Shown here: positions 7,970 to 14,280 of the stretch, piece by piece
How positions within the stretch are numbered: the first letter of the stretch is position 1
Layout of the letters: each line of letters opens with the position of its first letter
Assembly: GCA_002695185.1 (NCBI GenBank)
Contig: NZOF01000013.1
Coordinates: 1 to 18,850, forward strand
Reading direction: 5' to 3'
Source: Erythrobacter sp.
GTDB lineage: Bacteria; Pseudomonadota; Alphaproteobacteria; Sphingomonadales; Sphingomonadaceae
DNA: 18,850 nucleotides
Notes under the pieces: generated by a model
Told to the model about the DNA's origin: nothing
The model's input: the letters and a program-made list of their open reading frames with translations, nothing else
Database searches by the model: none
Position numbers and translations under genes: made by a program

Positions 7970-8577
7970 CGCGATCGATCTCCTTGAACGCGATCTCGCG
8001 CTTCGTGTGGTATTTTCGAATGCGAGACCACGGCAGCCTTGTTCGTGCGCACGCTATCATTCACCCAGCTTTCCGGCAGGAGCAGCTGCAATACCAAAGC
8101 GGATTGATCAGAACCCATGGGTCCATTGGCGCAGCCTGAAGGACATGCAGCCGGGATCTGCCCGGCCTCGACTATTGCCGCGAGCCGGCTACACTGCGCG
8201 TCATTGAGATCGTGGCCCGCCCCGGCGCCTTGCGCGTCGCCAGCCCATTGGAGGCCGTCCACGTTGACCCGCAGCATCCTGTCCCCCACGATTTGCAGTG
8301 CCGCGCCAGCAACCTTTGGCGCTTCGCTCCGCCCCCCGCTGTCCAGGATCAGCGCCACCGCCAGCAGTCGCTGATGTGAGGCAGGCCGAACAACAGTCGC
8401 TGCCGACATCGCAAGCCTCGACGCGCCTGCAAGTCGATTCAGATTTCCAGCGGCTTGGGAATCCCCCTTGGATCGGCCTCTGTGCACCTCGGTATAAAAA
8501 CACTGAACTCATGGCCGTTGCAGAATGGGAACCTGGCGGTTGCTACAGCGCCGCCGATTCCCGGGATCAGCCGGCCG
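7970..8577. other. Gap of about 600 bases between convergent genes
   Basis: It separates the stop of the plus-strand transporter from the stop of the minus-strand ALDH. The only recognisable content is the IS630-like remnant at about 8140-8445. The remainder (7970-8140 and 8446-8577) shows no credible gene, and no clear terminator hairpin with a T-run was found for either flanking gene. Confidence 0.6.
8140..8445 (-). mobile_element. Decayed IS630-family transposase fragment
   Basis: Read on the minus strand, this stretch encodes LNRLAGASRLA, then QRLLAVALILDSGGRSEA, GAALQIVGDRMLRVNVDG and HDLNDAQCSRLAAIVEAGQIPA. The order and spacing match the N-terminal helix-turn-helix region of IS630 transposases, whose usual form is RRLLALALIYDGGSRTEAA, LQIVRDWVLRFNA and LSDAQRAALAAIVEAGPIPA. 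The similarity ends at about 8143. The HGVVRWR block and the whole DDE domain are missing. A ten-residue insert (MSAATVVRPA) and several unusual substitutions suggest long decay. No terminal repeats or target duplication were recognised. The identification is by recalled family pattern, hence the moderate confidence. Confidence 0.55.
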
Positions 8578-9984
8578 TTAGAAAGACATAGCAGCGTTTA
8601 TGATTTTGGTCTGAGTAAACTCCTTGAGGCCCTCCAGCCCGGATTCTTGCCCCATCCCCGATTGCTTCGCCCCGCCGAACGGGACATCGAGCGGCAGGTC
8701 GAGATGTTTGTTAATCCAAATAGTGCCGGTTTCTATGCGCGTGGCAATCGCGATACCCCGGTCAACATCATTGGTCCAAATCGTGCCGCCCAATCCATAG
8801 GGGCTGGCATTGGCTTTTTCGATGACCTCATCAACGGTGTCATAGGCAAGTACCGGCACGACCGGACCAAATTGTTCCTCCTGGACCAGGGGCGCATCAT
8901 CCGGCAGGTCGCGCACGATAGTGGGTTGCACGAAATAGCCGTCCCGCTCAATCGCCTTGCCGCCTGCTACGATCGTGCCGACGCGCCCGGCTTCTTCGAT
9001 GAAGCCCAGCACCTTGTCATATTGCTGCCGATTTTGCAGCGGACCGATCTGAGTGCCGGGGTTCATGCCATCGTCCACCACCGCACTGCGTGCCAGCATC
9101 GCAAGCTCCTCGCATAGCGCGTCATAGGATGCGCGCGGTGCGTAGATGCGCTTGGCCGCCAGACAGACCTGGCCCGCATTGAACGTTGCGGCGCTGAAGA
9201 TGCGCGGTGCGATCGCTTTGGGATCGACATCGTCTAGGATGATCGCTGCATCATTGCCGCCCAGTTCCAGCGTCAGGCGCTTGAGCGTGCCGGCGGCGCT
9301 TTCCATGACCCGGCGTCCCGTGGCGGTCGATCCGGTGAAGCTGACTTTGGCGATGTCGGGATGCGCGCTGAGGAGGGGGCCGAGATCGTTATCGTCGATG
9401 ATGACATTGAACACACCGGCCGGCAATGTCTCAACGGCGATTTCGCCGAGCAGGGCGGTGGTCAGCGGGGTCGTCGGCGCCGGCTTGGCCACCATCGTGT
9501 TCCCCGTGCTGAGACACGGACCGACTTTCAGCATCAGGATCGACAGCGGGAAATTCCATGGCGTGATCGCCGCCACGACGCCCAGGGGCACATGCTGTTC
9601 GAGAATTTTGCCCTCCGCGCTTTCGCGCAAGGTCTTCAACGGGAGTTCTACGCCCGCAAAGTGGCGCAGGATCGCTATCGATCCTGCAACTTCATAACCC
9701 GCCTCGGCCAGGGGCTTCCCCTGTTCCTTGGTCAGTAAATCGGTGAATTCGGCCTGCCGATCCTCAATCCCGTCTGCGAATGCGTCGAGATGGCGTTGCC
9801 TGTCGGCGTGGCTCAATGCAGACCAAGGACCGAAGGCGCGCTTGGCGGCGGCTATGGCATCCAGTGCCTGCGCCTCATTGGCGCGCGCGCAGGTGGCGAA
9901 AACTTTGCCCGTCGCAGGATTTATGACCGGCAGCGACTGGCTTCCTTCGACCAGTTGCCCGTCAATCAACAGCTTGTAGGACAT
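8578..9984 (-). CDS. NAD(P)-dependent aldehyde dehydrogenase
   Basis: A complete 468-residue cytoplasmic ALDH (PF00171) that oxidises an aldehyde to its carboxylate. Visible key residues: Asn144 in TPWNF (oxyanion), Lys167 in MVAKPAP (cofactor adenosine ribose), FTGSTATG at 216-223 (nicotinamide loop), Glu240 in LELGG (general base) and Cys274 in FNAGQVCLA (nucleophile). The C-terminal EEQFGPVVPVLAY and PFGGAKQSGMGQESG blocks are also present. Pro170 stands where NAD-specific ALDHs usually have Glu (KPAE), which hints at tolerance of NADP. The start at 9984 is preferred, with GGAG nine bases upstream and the family-typical MSYKLLIDGQLVEG; extending to 10026 adds an unlikely 14 residues. It lies 46 bases behind the MpaB-like oxygenase on the same strand, so it probably oxidises the aldehyde that enzyme releases. 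The aldehyde itself is unknown. Confidence 0.93.
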   Translation of the reverse strand: MSYKLLIDGQLVEGSQSLPVINPATGKVFATCARANEAQALDAIAAAKRAFGPWSALSHADRQRHLDAFADGIEDRQAEFTDLLTKEQGKPLAEAGYEVAGSIAILRHFAGVELPLKTLRESAEGKILEQHVPLGVVAAITPWNFPLSILMLKVGPCLSTGNTMVAKPAPTTPLTTALLGEIAVETLPAGVFNVIIDDNDLGPLLSAHPDIAKVSFTGSTATGRRVMESAAGTLKRLTLELGGNDAAIILDDVDPKAIAPRIFSAATFNAGQVCLAAKRIYAPRASYDALCEELAMLARSAVVDDGMNPGTQIGPLQNRQQYDKVLGFIEEAGRVGTIVAGGKAIERDGYFVQPTIVRDLPDDAPLVQEEQFGPVVPVLAYDTVDEVIEKANASPYGLGGTIWTNDVDRGIAIATRIETGTIWINKHLDLPLDVPFGGAKQSGMGQESGLEGLKEFTQTKIINAAMSF

Positions 9985-10030
9985 AACTTTACTCCATGGG
10001 ATTTTAAAAAGGATTATCGCTGCCAAACAC

Positions 10031-11116
10031 CTACTGACGTGCCTGCTTTTTCGCCTGGGCGTGAAGCTTGCGCGCTTCCTTGATCAGCTTCACGGAGTCC
10101 GGCCCCCACATCATCCGCATGAAATACCGTTCGATCGGTCCCTGCTGAACCAGCCAGACGATCGGCATCATCAGAGCTTTCGCGATCAGGATTCGCTTTT
10201 CCTTCTCGGCTGTGATGCCCGAATTGCGACGCGTCTTGCCCGACACGGCTCCCCAGGCAGGAAGCTTGAGAAGTTTTTCCTGGAAAAAGAGCTGGATCTT
10301 CACTCTGAACTGGGATGGGTGATAATTTTTCTTTACGGACTCATGCCATAGCAAAAGGAAGTCCTGGCCCGTTTCAGGTATGATCTTAATGGTTTGGGTC
10401 CCGCCGAACAGCTTGGCGTCGCGTTCATACAGGGCGCGCAATTCAGCCATCGAGTTGGGCAGGTCTTCTTCCCGATGGGGGAAGAGGCGGCAATATTCCT
10501 TGACCTCGCGAATATAGGCGTCGCGCATATCGTCGGGCAGGCGCTTGGGCAGGCGAAAGTTGCGGAATGCGAGCCGTTCATAGACCCACAGCATCGTGTG
10601 CATCTCGGTCAGCGCAGCCCAGGTTGATTCGCGGGGCGAATTTGCCTCATACCCGCCGAGTTCGGGCGTACCCACATCGATAAGGTCTCCTTTGACCTTT
10701 TCGTGAATGCGGATGAGATGGCCGGATACGCGGCGCGCCGTATCCATGTCGCCCAGCCACATAGGCGCATGGATTCCAGAGTTGCGTTGGCCACGGTCAA
10801 ACACGTCGAAGAGCGAGAGTGTGCCTGCTCGGGCCTTCTTCGAGATGGGATCATTATCCCGAACGCCAGCGAAGACGGGCTTGTAGGTTAATTGCAGGAT
10901 AAATTGCGCGGCCGATTGGAAGACGATGGTGGCAGGGTGCAGCAGCACCTCCCATGCCAGAGATCCAGGGCCGAATACGCCATTGTCGATATCCGGGGCT
11001 GATCCGCCAAGGGTGGGTTCGCCATGCCTGCGCCATCGCGATACCGGGCCCAGAAGGCGTTCGCGGGACACGACGTTATTGTTCGTGCGCAGATCTGCAC
11101 GTGCTTGAGCTGTCAT
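10031..11116 (-). CDS. MpaB/DUF2236-family oxygenase (rubber-oxygenase-related)
   Basis: A 361-residue protein of the oxygenase MpaB / DUF2236 family (PF09995), related to the rubber oxygenase Lcp and to fungal MpaB. Known members are heme-dependent and cleave carbon-carbon double bonds of isoprenoid chains. Family blocks seen: FGPGSLAWEVLLHPA near residue 48, an arginine-rich turn, then TARRVSGHLIRIHEKVKG with His138 (the position expected for the heme-ligand His), STWAALTEMHTML with His173, and EEDLPNSMAELRALYERDAKL near 216-235. No signal peptide is evident. The start at 11116 is set by AAGGAGG at 11124-11130, seven bases away; the longer frame to 11248 would run across the promoter and operator. 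It is first in a two-gene unit with the ALDH and divergent from a TetR gene, so it is probably induced by the substrate. The substrate is unknown. Confidence 0.85.
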   Translation of the reverse strand: MTAQARADLRTNNNVVSRERLLGPVSRWRRHGEPTLGGSAPDIDNGVFGPGSLAWEVLLHPATIVFQSAAQFILQLTYKPVFAGVRDNDPISKKARAGTLSLFDVFDRGQRNSGIHAPMWLGDMDTARRVSGHLIRIHEKVKGDLIDVGTPELGGYEANSPRESTWAALTEMHTMLWVYERLAFRNFRLPKRLPDDMRDAYIREVKEYCRLFPHREEDLPNSMAELRALYERDAKLFGGTQTIKIIPETGQDFLLLWHESVKKNYHPSQFRVKIQLFFQEKLLKLPAWGAVSGKTRRNSGITAEKEKRILIAKALMMPIVWLVQQGPIERYFMRMMWGPDSVKLIKEARKLHAQAKKQARQ

Positions 11117-11123
11117 CGGCCAT

Positions 11124-11130
11124 CCTCCTT
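11124..11130 (-). promoter_or_regulatory. Strong ribosome binding site for the MpaB-like gene
   Basis: AAGGAGG on the minus strand, seven bases before the ATG at 11116. It decides the start against the much longer upstream frame. Confidence 0.7.
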
Positions 11131-11148
11131 TATTCCCTTGCGGGAATA
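11131..11148. promoter_or_regulatory. Candidate TetR operator, perfect 18-bp palindrome
   Basis: TATTCCCTTGCGGGAATA has 7-bp perfect arms and a 4-bp centre. It sits six bases downstream of the candidate -10 box of the oxygenase gene and directly before its ribosome site, so a bound dimer would block transcription. A related half, CAAGGGATAAA, lies at 11180-11190 over the candidate -35 box. The divergent TetR gene is the obvious binder (inference). Confidence 0.55.
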
Positions 11149-11154
11149 TAGCGA

Positions 11155-11182
11155 TATTTAGAGCGGGACGGCCGGCGTGCAA
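11155..11182 (-). promoter_or_regulatory. Candidate sigma-70-type promoter of the oxygenase-ALDH unit
   Basis: On the minus strand TTGCAC (11177-11182) is followed after 16 bases by TAAATA (11155-11160). The start site would fall at the edge of the palindrome at 11131-11148. The match is by eye only. Confidence 0.45.
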
Positions 11183-11272
11183 GGGATAAAGTGCGTTCGG
11201 TTGCAGGGTTGGCTTTTTCCCATAGTTGCGACAGGAGTTTGTCTTCACTCATGGCAGGCGATCGATGAATCT

Positions 11273-11944
11273 ATGAAACGTCCTCAGACCGCCCGGGCAC
11301 GCGGTAAGCGAGCAGGGCTCGACCTGGATCAGATCGTGGAGGCCGCCCAGGCTTTCGATGCAGAAAATCTGACAATGCAGTCCCTCGCGACGGCGATGAA
11401 TGTCGATCGAAAGGCTTTGAACTATTATGTAAAGGATCGTCAGGCGCTGCTCGCGATCGTGGCGCATAGAGCATTTGCCGACGTGTTCTCATCCGACCCT
11501 GTCCGCGCCGCCAGCGACTGGCAGGACGCTTCCCGCATCTATGCAATCCGCTTCGTCGAGGGGGCGGTGTCGCTTGGCAGGTTGTCGGACCATCTGTGGT
11601 TCAACGAACCTTTGACGGCATGGTCCCTGGATGCGACGGAAAGTCTGTTCGCGCGCTTTTTTCAAGCTGGCTTTACCGATGAAGCATCCACTCGTCTGGT
11701 GACCATGCTATCGACCCTGTGCCTGGGACATGCGCGCGATGTTATCCAGGCAACACGGTCAGCAGAAAAGCCCAGGCCCAGGGCTGTTCGCGCGGCTCTT
11801 GAGAAATCGGACGCCGAAAAGTTCGCTAATCTGTTGCGAATTCTCGAACATGGCTATGACACCTATGGTGATGAGCAGATGCTGTTCAGCATCGATGTGT
11901 TCCTCACTGGCGCCCAAGCAGTCCTGCAAGGCGTCAGAGGATAA
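11273..11944 (+). CDS. TetR/AcrR-family transcriptional regulator
   Basis: A 223-residue repressor-type protein. The N-terminal helix-turn-helix (about residues 18-62) reads LDLDQIVEAAQAFDAENLTMQSLATAMNVDRKALNYYVKDRQALL, the TetR pattern with NYYVKD in the recognition-helix region. The all-helical remainder should bind the inducer and form the dimer. ATG 11273 gives the normal family length and begins with a basic arm (MKRPQTARARGKR); its Shine-Dalgarno match is poor. The frame is open back to 11177 but that part looks non-coding. It is divergent from the MpaB-like gene across 156 bases holding a palindromic operator candidate, so it most likely represses that unit and perhaps itself. It converges with the SDR gene 36 bases downstream. 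The ligand is unknown, probably the pathway substrate or an intermediate. Confidence 0.88.
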   Translation: MKRPQTARARGKRAGLDLDQIVEAAQAFDAENLTMQSLATAMNVDRKALNYYVKDRQALLAIVAHRAFADVFSSDPVRAASDWQDASRIYAIRFVEGAVSLGRLSDHLWFNEPLTAWSLDATESLFARFFQAGFTDEASTRLVTMLSTLCLGHARDVIQATRSAEKPRPRAVRAALEKSDAEKFANLLRILEHGYDTYGDEQMLFSIDVFLTGAQAVLQGVRG

Positions 11945-11980
11945 TGGGCCGATGTGGCGATTGGCTCATCGAGGGTCCGT

Positions 11981-12730
11981 TCACGCCAGGCTGAGCCCGC
12001 CATCGACCGGATAGAGCGCACCTGTGACATAGCTTGCCGCATCGCTGAACAGCCAGGCAACCACCTCAGCCACCTCAGAGGGTTCACCCACCCGGCCCAG
12101 CGGCAGCGATCGCCGTGCGAAGATCGATTCACCATCGCCGATATCGCGGGTCTGCGTGGCGCGAAAGGACGGCGTATTGGTCAGGCCCGGCGCGATCGCG
12201 TTGACGCGTATCCCCTTGGGAGAGAGTTCCAATGCTATGTTCTTTGTCAATCCGATCACTGCATATTTGGAGGTACTGTAAAGACCCAGGCCGAGCGAGG
12301 GCCGCATGCCAGCGACTGAAGCCGTCAAAACGACCGACCCCTGGCCGGCCGCTTCCATATGCGGGAGGACCGCCTTGAGATAATGTAAATGGCCGCGCAC
12401 ATTCACACCGAAGACAAGGTCAAAATTGTCCTCGTACATGCTGAGCATGTCTCCGCCGGACCCGGTCACGCCGGCATTGCTGTGCAGAAAATCAACGCGG
12501 CCGAATGTCGCCATCGTTTGCGCCACGCTGCCGGCGACATCGTCATAGCTTGAAACGTCAGCTGCCAGTGTCAGGAGTCTGCCGCTTCCATGACGTTCCG
12601 ACAACGCCCTGAGCGCGTCGGCGTCAATGTCTACTGCCGTAACACAGATGTCGTCAGCGAGAAGTCGGCCCACGACCGCTTCGCCGATGCCGCTCGCGGC
12701 CGCCGTCACGATGGCTACTTTGTCATTCAT
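11981..12730 (-). CDS. Short-chain dehydrogenase/reductase
   Basis: A complete 249-residue classical SDR. The Rossmann motif TAAASGIG (residues 9-16) binds the cofactor. Asp34 at the end of the second strand (AVDID) favours NAD(H) over NADP(H). NAG at residues 85-87 is the structural motif; Ser138 (TASVAG), Tyr151 and Lys155 (YSTSK) form the catalytic set; PGLTNTPS and the C-terminal VTGALYPVDGG are typical. It would oxidise a secondary alcohol or reduce a ketone in the cytoplasm. It converges on the TetR gene and is not part of the oxygenase-ALDH transcript. No strong ribosome site is seen before ATG 12730. By location it may act in the same pathway, but the substrate cannot be read from the sequence. 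Confidence 0.92.
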   Translation of the reverse strand: MNDKVAIVTAAASGIGEAVVGRLLADDICVTAVDIDADALRALSERHGSGRLLTLAADVSSYDDVAGSVAQTMATFGRVDFLHSNAGVTGSGGDMLSMYEDNFDLVFGVNVRGHLHYLKAVLPHMEAAGQGSVVLTASVAGMRPSLGLGLYSTSKYAVIGLTKNIALELSPKGIRVNAIAPGLTNTPSFRATQTRDIGDGESIFARRSLPLGRVGEPSEVAEVVAWLFSDAASYVTGALYPVDGGLSLA

Positions 12731-13088
12731 TGTCTGAGAGCCTGATTCGAAATTATCCGCTGAGATTTCGTAGTCTTGCGATGCGACGCGCGAATAGCTG
12801 GATGGAAGCTATGAACAGCCACGCAGTTGCCGATGCGATGGGCGGCAGAAGCGACCGTCTTTTCGCTCGGCGAGCATTGCATCGATCGAGTGCCGCTAGA
12901 TGTATTTCGCTGGGATCCCTCAAAATCTCTTCTCACGTCGGCGGCGCGCGAGTTCACTCAGAGCCCGATCCGAAACTAAGTTTAGTGGTATCAGCGGGTT
13001 AGCTTGACGCTTGCCACAGTGCTCGAAGATGCCTCGTAACCGCTCGATCGGATGGCGGGCATAAGGACCGAAAAGCTTCGAAACATGA
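12731..13088. other. Gap of about 360 bases between SDR and ISNCY end
   Basis: No recognisable gene. On the minus strand a frame of about 50 codons (roughly 13078 down to 12916: KLFGPYARHPIERLRGIFEHC and onward, ending REKRF) has protein-like composition but no start before the ISNCY boundary and no recognised family. It may be the tail of a gene cut by the insertion. The upstream region of the SDR gene must also lie here. Confidence 0.4.
13083..13088 (+). repeat. Candidate ISNCY target duplication, left copy
   Basis: ACATGA here is repeated directly at 15703-15708, at the two ends of the aligned terminal inverted repeats. It is short, so support is moderate. Confidence 0.4.
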
Positions 13089-13197
13089 ACCTTGCTATTT
13101 CGGGTGACATGTTCCTGCTATTTAGAGTAGTCACATTCTCCGCCAGGTAGGAATATCACACGATCATGGACAGCGTGGGCTGCGTGGAGCCATCCAG

Positions 13198-13201
13198 CTA
13201 G
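13198..13201. repeat. IS481 target-site duplication CTAG, left
   Basis: CTAG directly outside the left inverted repeat, repeated at 14203-14206. CTAG is the known preferred target core of IS481. On the minus strand it supplies the transposase stop codon. Confidence 0.75.
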
Positions 13202-14145
13202 GTGTTTAGTCCCAGCATGTGATGGTCTGGCTTGACGATAAAGATGTCTGGCTTTGATTTCCAGAGTTCCTCGATGGCCTCATATGGGGTTTTGAACCTG
13301 AGAGCCTTGAGTTGCTTGGCGAAGTTGTAGGCTATCAGCCAGTCGCGGACGTGCCGCCGCAGCTCGACGATGGATGCATAGTGGAAGGATTTGACGGTCG
13401 CTTCCTTGATGGTCCGCACCATGCGTTGGGCCTGGCCGTTGGTCCAAGGGTGGTAGGGCTTGGTCAGCCGATGCTCGATACCATTCTCTTGGGCGACACG
13501 ACCGAAGATGTGCGGGAAGATCAGGCCGGAGCCGCGCTCGAACTGAGCGAACTGTACGCCATTGTCAGTCAGCACGGTGTGGATTTTGTAGGGTACTGTG
13601 CGGATCAGCGACTTGAGGAAGCCGGCAGCCACCATCTTGGTAGCCCTGCGATAAATGCGGGCGAATACCAGCTTTGATGTGCGATCGACAGCGACATAAA
13701 GAAAAGTCTTGCCGCCCTCGTGTCGCAGTTCGGCTATATCGATGTGGAAATAGCCGATCTCGTAGCTCTTGAACTTCTTGGGCTTCTCGCGGTCCGCTTT
13801 GGGCAGGCGACTGATCCCGTGTCGCTGCAGGCAGCGATGCAGCGACGAGCGCGTCAAATGTGGGATCACATCCTTCAGCGCGATGTAGACATCGTCCAAC
13901 GGAAGCCTCGCCTGTACACGCAAAGCCACAATGGCGGCTTCCTCCATCGGCGAGAGAACGGTGCTGCGGCGCTCTCTTGGTCCCATCGGCAGATCTTCCA
14001 CCGACTGCCGCTTGCGCCACTTCAAGACGGTCTTCTCGTTGATCCCGTATCGCTTCGCGAGATTCGCGACCGAAGCTTGCGATCGCTGTAGCTCGCCTCG
14101 AATGGCGTGCGTGGTCCTGGCGCTGCCGTGGAGAACCTGGCCCAT
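13198..14145 (-). CDS. IS481-family transposase, probable catalytic Glu to Gln change
   Basis: A 315-residue transposase with an N-terminal helix-turn-helix (about 18-48, SVANLAKRYGINEKTVLKWRKR) and an rve/DDE integrase domain. Asp136 (HIDIAE) and Asp194 (LTDNG) are the first two catalytic acids. The third acid normally lies in TNGQxERM; here the residue is Gln240 (TNGQAQRMVRT), codon at 13426-13428, one base from Glu. The enzyme is therefore probably inactive, though otherwise full length. The start has GGAGGGAG just upstream. The protein ends HHMLGLNT within the left inverted repeat, and its TAG stop lies in the flanking CTAG. It is nested in an ISNCY element. Confidence 0.92.
   Translation of the reverse strand: MGQVLHGSARTTHAIRGELQRSQASVANLAKRYGINEKTVLKWRKRQSVEDLPMGPRERRSTVLSPMEEAAIVALRVQARLPLDDVYIALKDVIPHLTRSSLHRCLQRHGISRLPKADREKPKKFKSYEIGYFHIDIAELRHEGGKTFLYVAVDRTSKLVFARIYRRATKMVAAGFLKSLIRTVPYKIHTVLTDNGVQFAQFERGSGLIFPHIFGRVAQENGIEHRLTKPYHPWTNGQAQRMVRTIKEATVKSFHYASIVELRRHVRDWLIAYNFAKQLKALRFKTPYEAIEELWKSKPDIFIVKPDHHMLGLNT
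13202..13226 (+). repeat. IS481 left terminal inverted repeat
   Basis: A 25-bp perfect inverted match to 14178-14202. It begins GTGTTTAGTCCC and also encodes the last residues of the transposase on the minus strand. Confidence 0.92.
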
Positions 14146-14177
14146 AGCTCCCTCCGCCGTGATGAGGATAAATCTAC

Positions 14178-14202
14178 ACCATCACATGCTGGGACTAAAC
14201 AC
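14178..14202 (-). repeat. IS481 right terminal inverted repeat
   Basis: Perfect partner of 13202-13226, ending ACTAAACAC immediately before CTAG. Confidence 0.92.
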
Positions 14203-14206
14203 CTAG
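14203..14206. repeat. IS481 target-site duplication CTAG, right
   Basis: CTAG directly outside the right inverted repeat, matching 13198-13201. Confidence 0.75.
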
Positions 14207-14280
14207 CGCAGCGCAGCCCCTGCTGATGGACTGACTTCCAGTTCGTTGACCATGGACCCGCTGCGCCAGCAGTGGGCCGG

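Larger units (their letters stand above)
13202..14202 (-). mobile_element. IS481-family insertion sequence, complete
   Basis: A 1001-bp element with perfect 25-bp terminal inverted repeats (13202-13226 and 14178-14202, outer end GTGTTTAGTCCCAGC) and CTAG on both sides. It contains one transposase gene filling almost the whole element. The intact ends and duplication indicate a rather recent insertion, later than that of the surrounding ISNCY element. Confidence 0.92.

Noticed and set aside
7816..8487. 223-codon minus-strand frame treated as a whole gene
   Set aside because: Only about residues 15-115 resemble anything (IS630); the remainder overlaps the end of the MFS gene and looks like noise. 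Annotated as a fragment instead.
8455..9117. 220-codon plus-strand frame at the ALDH 3' end
   Set aside because: Antisense to conserved ALDH blocks; no recognisable domain or ribosome site.
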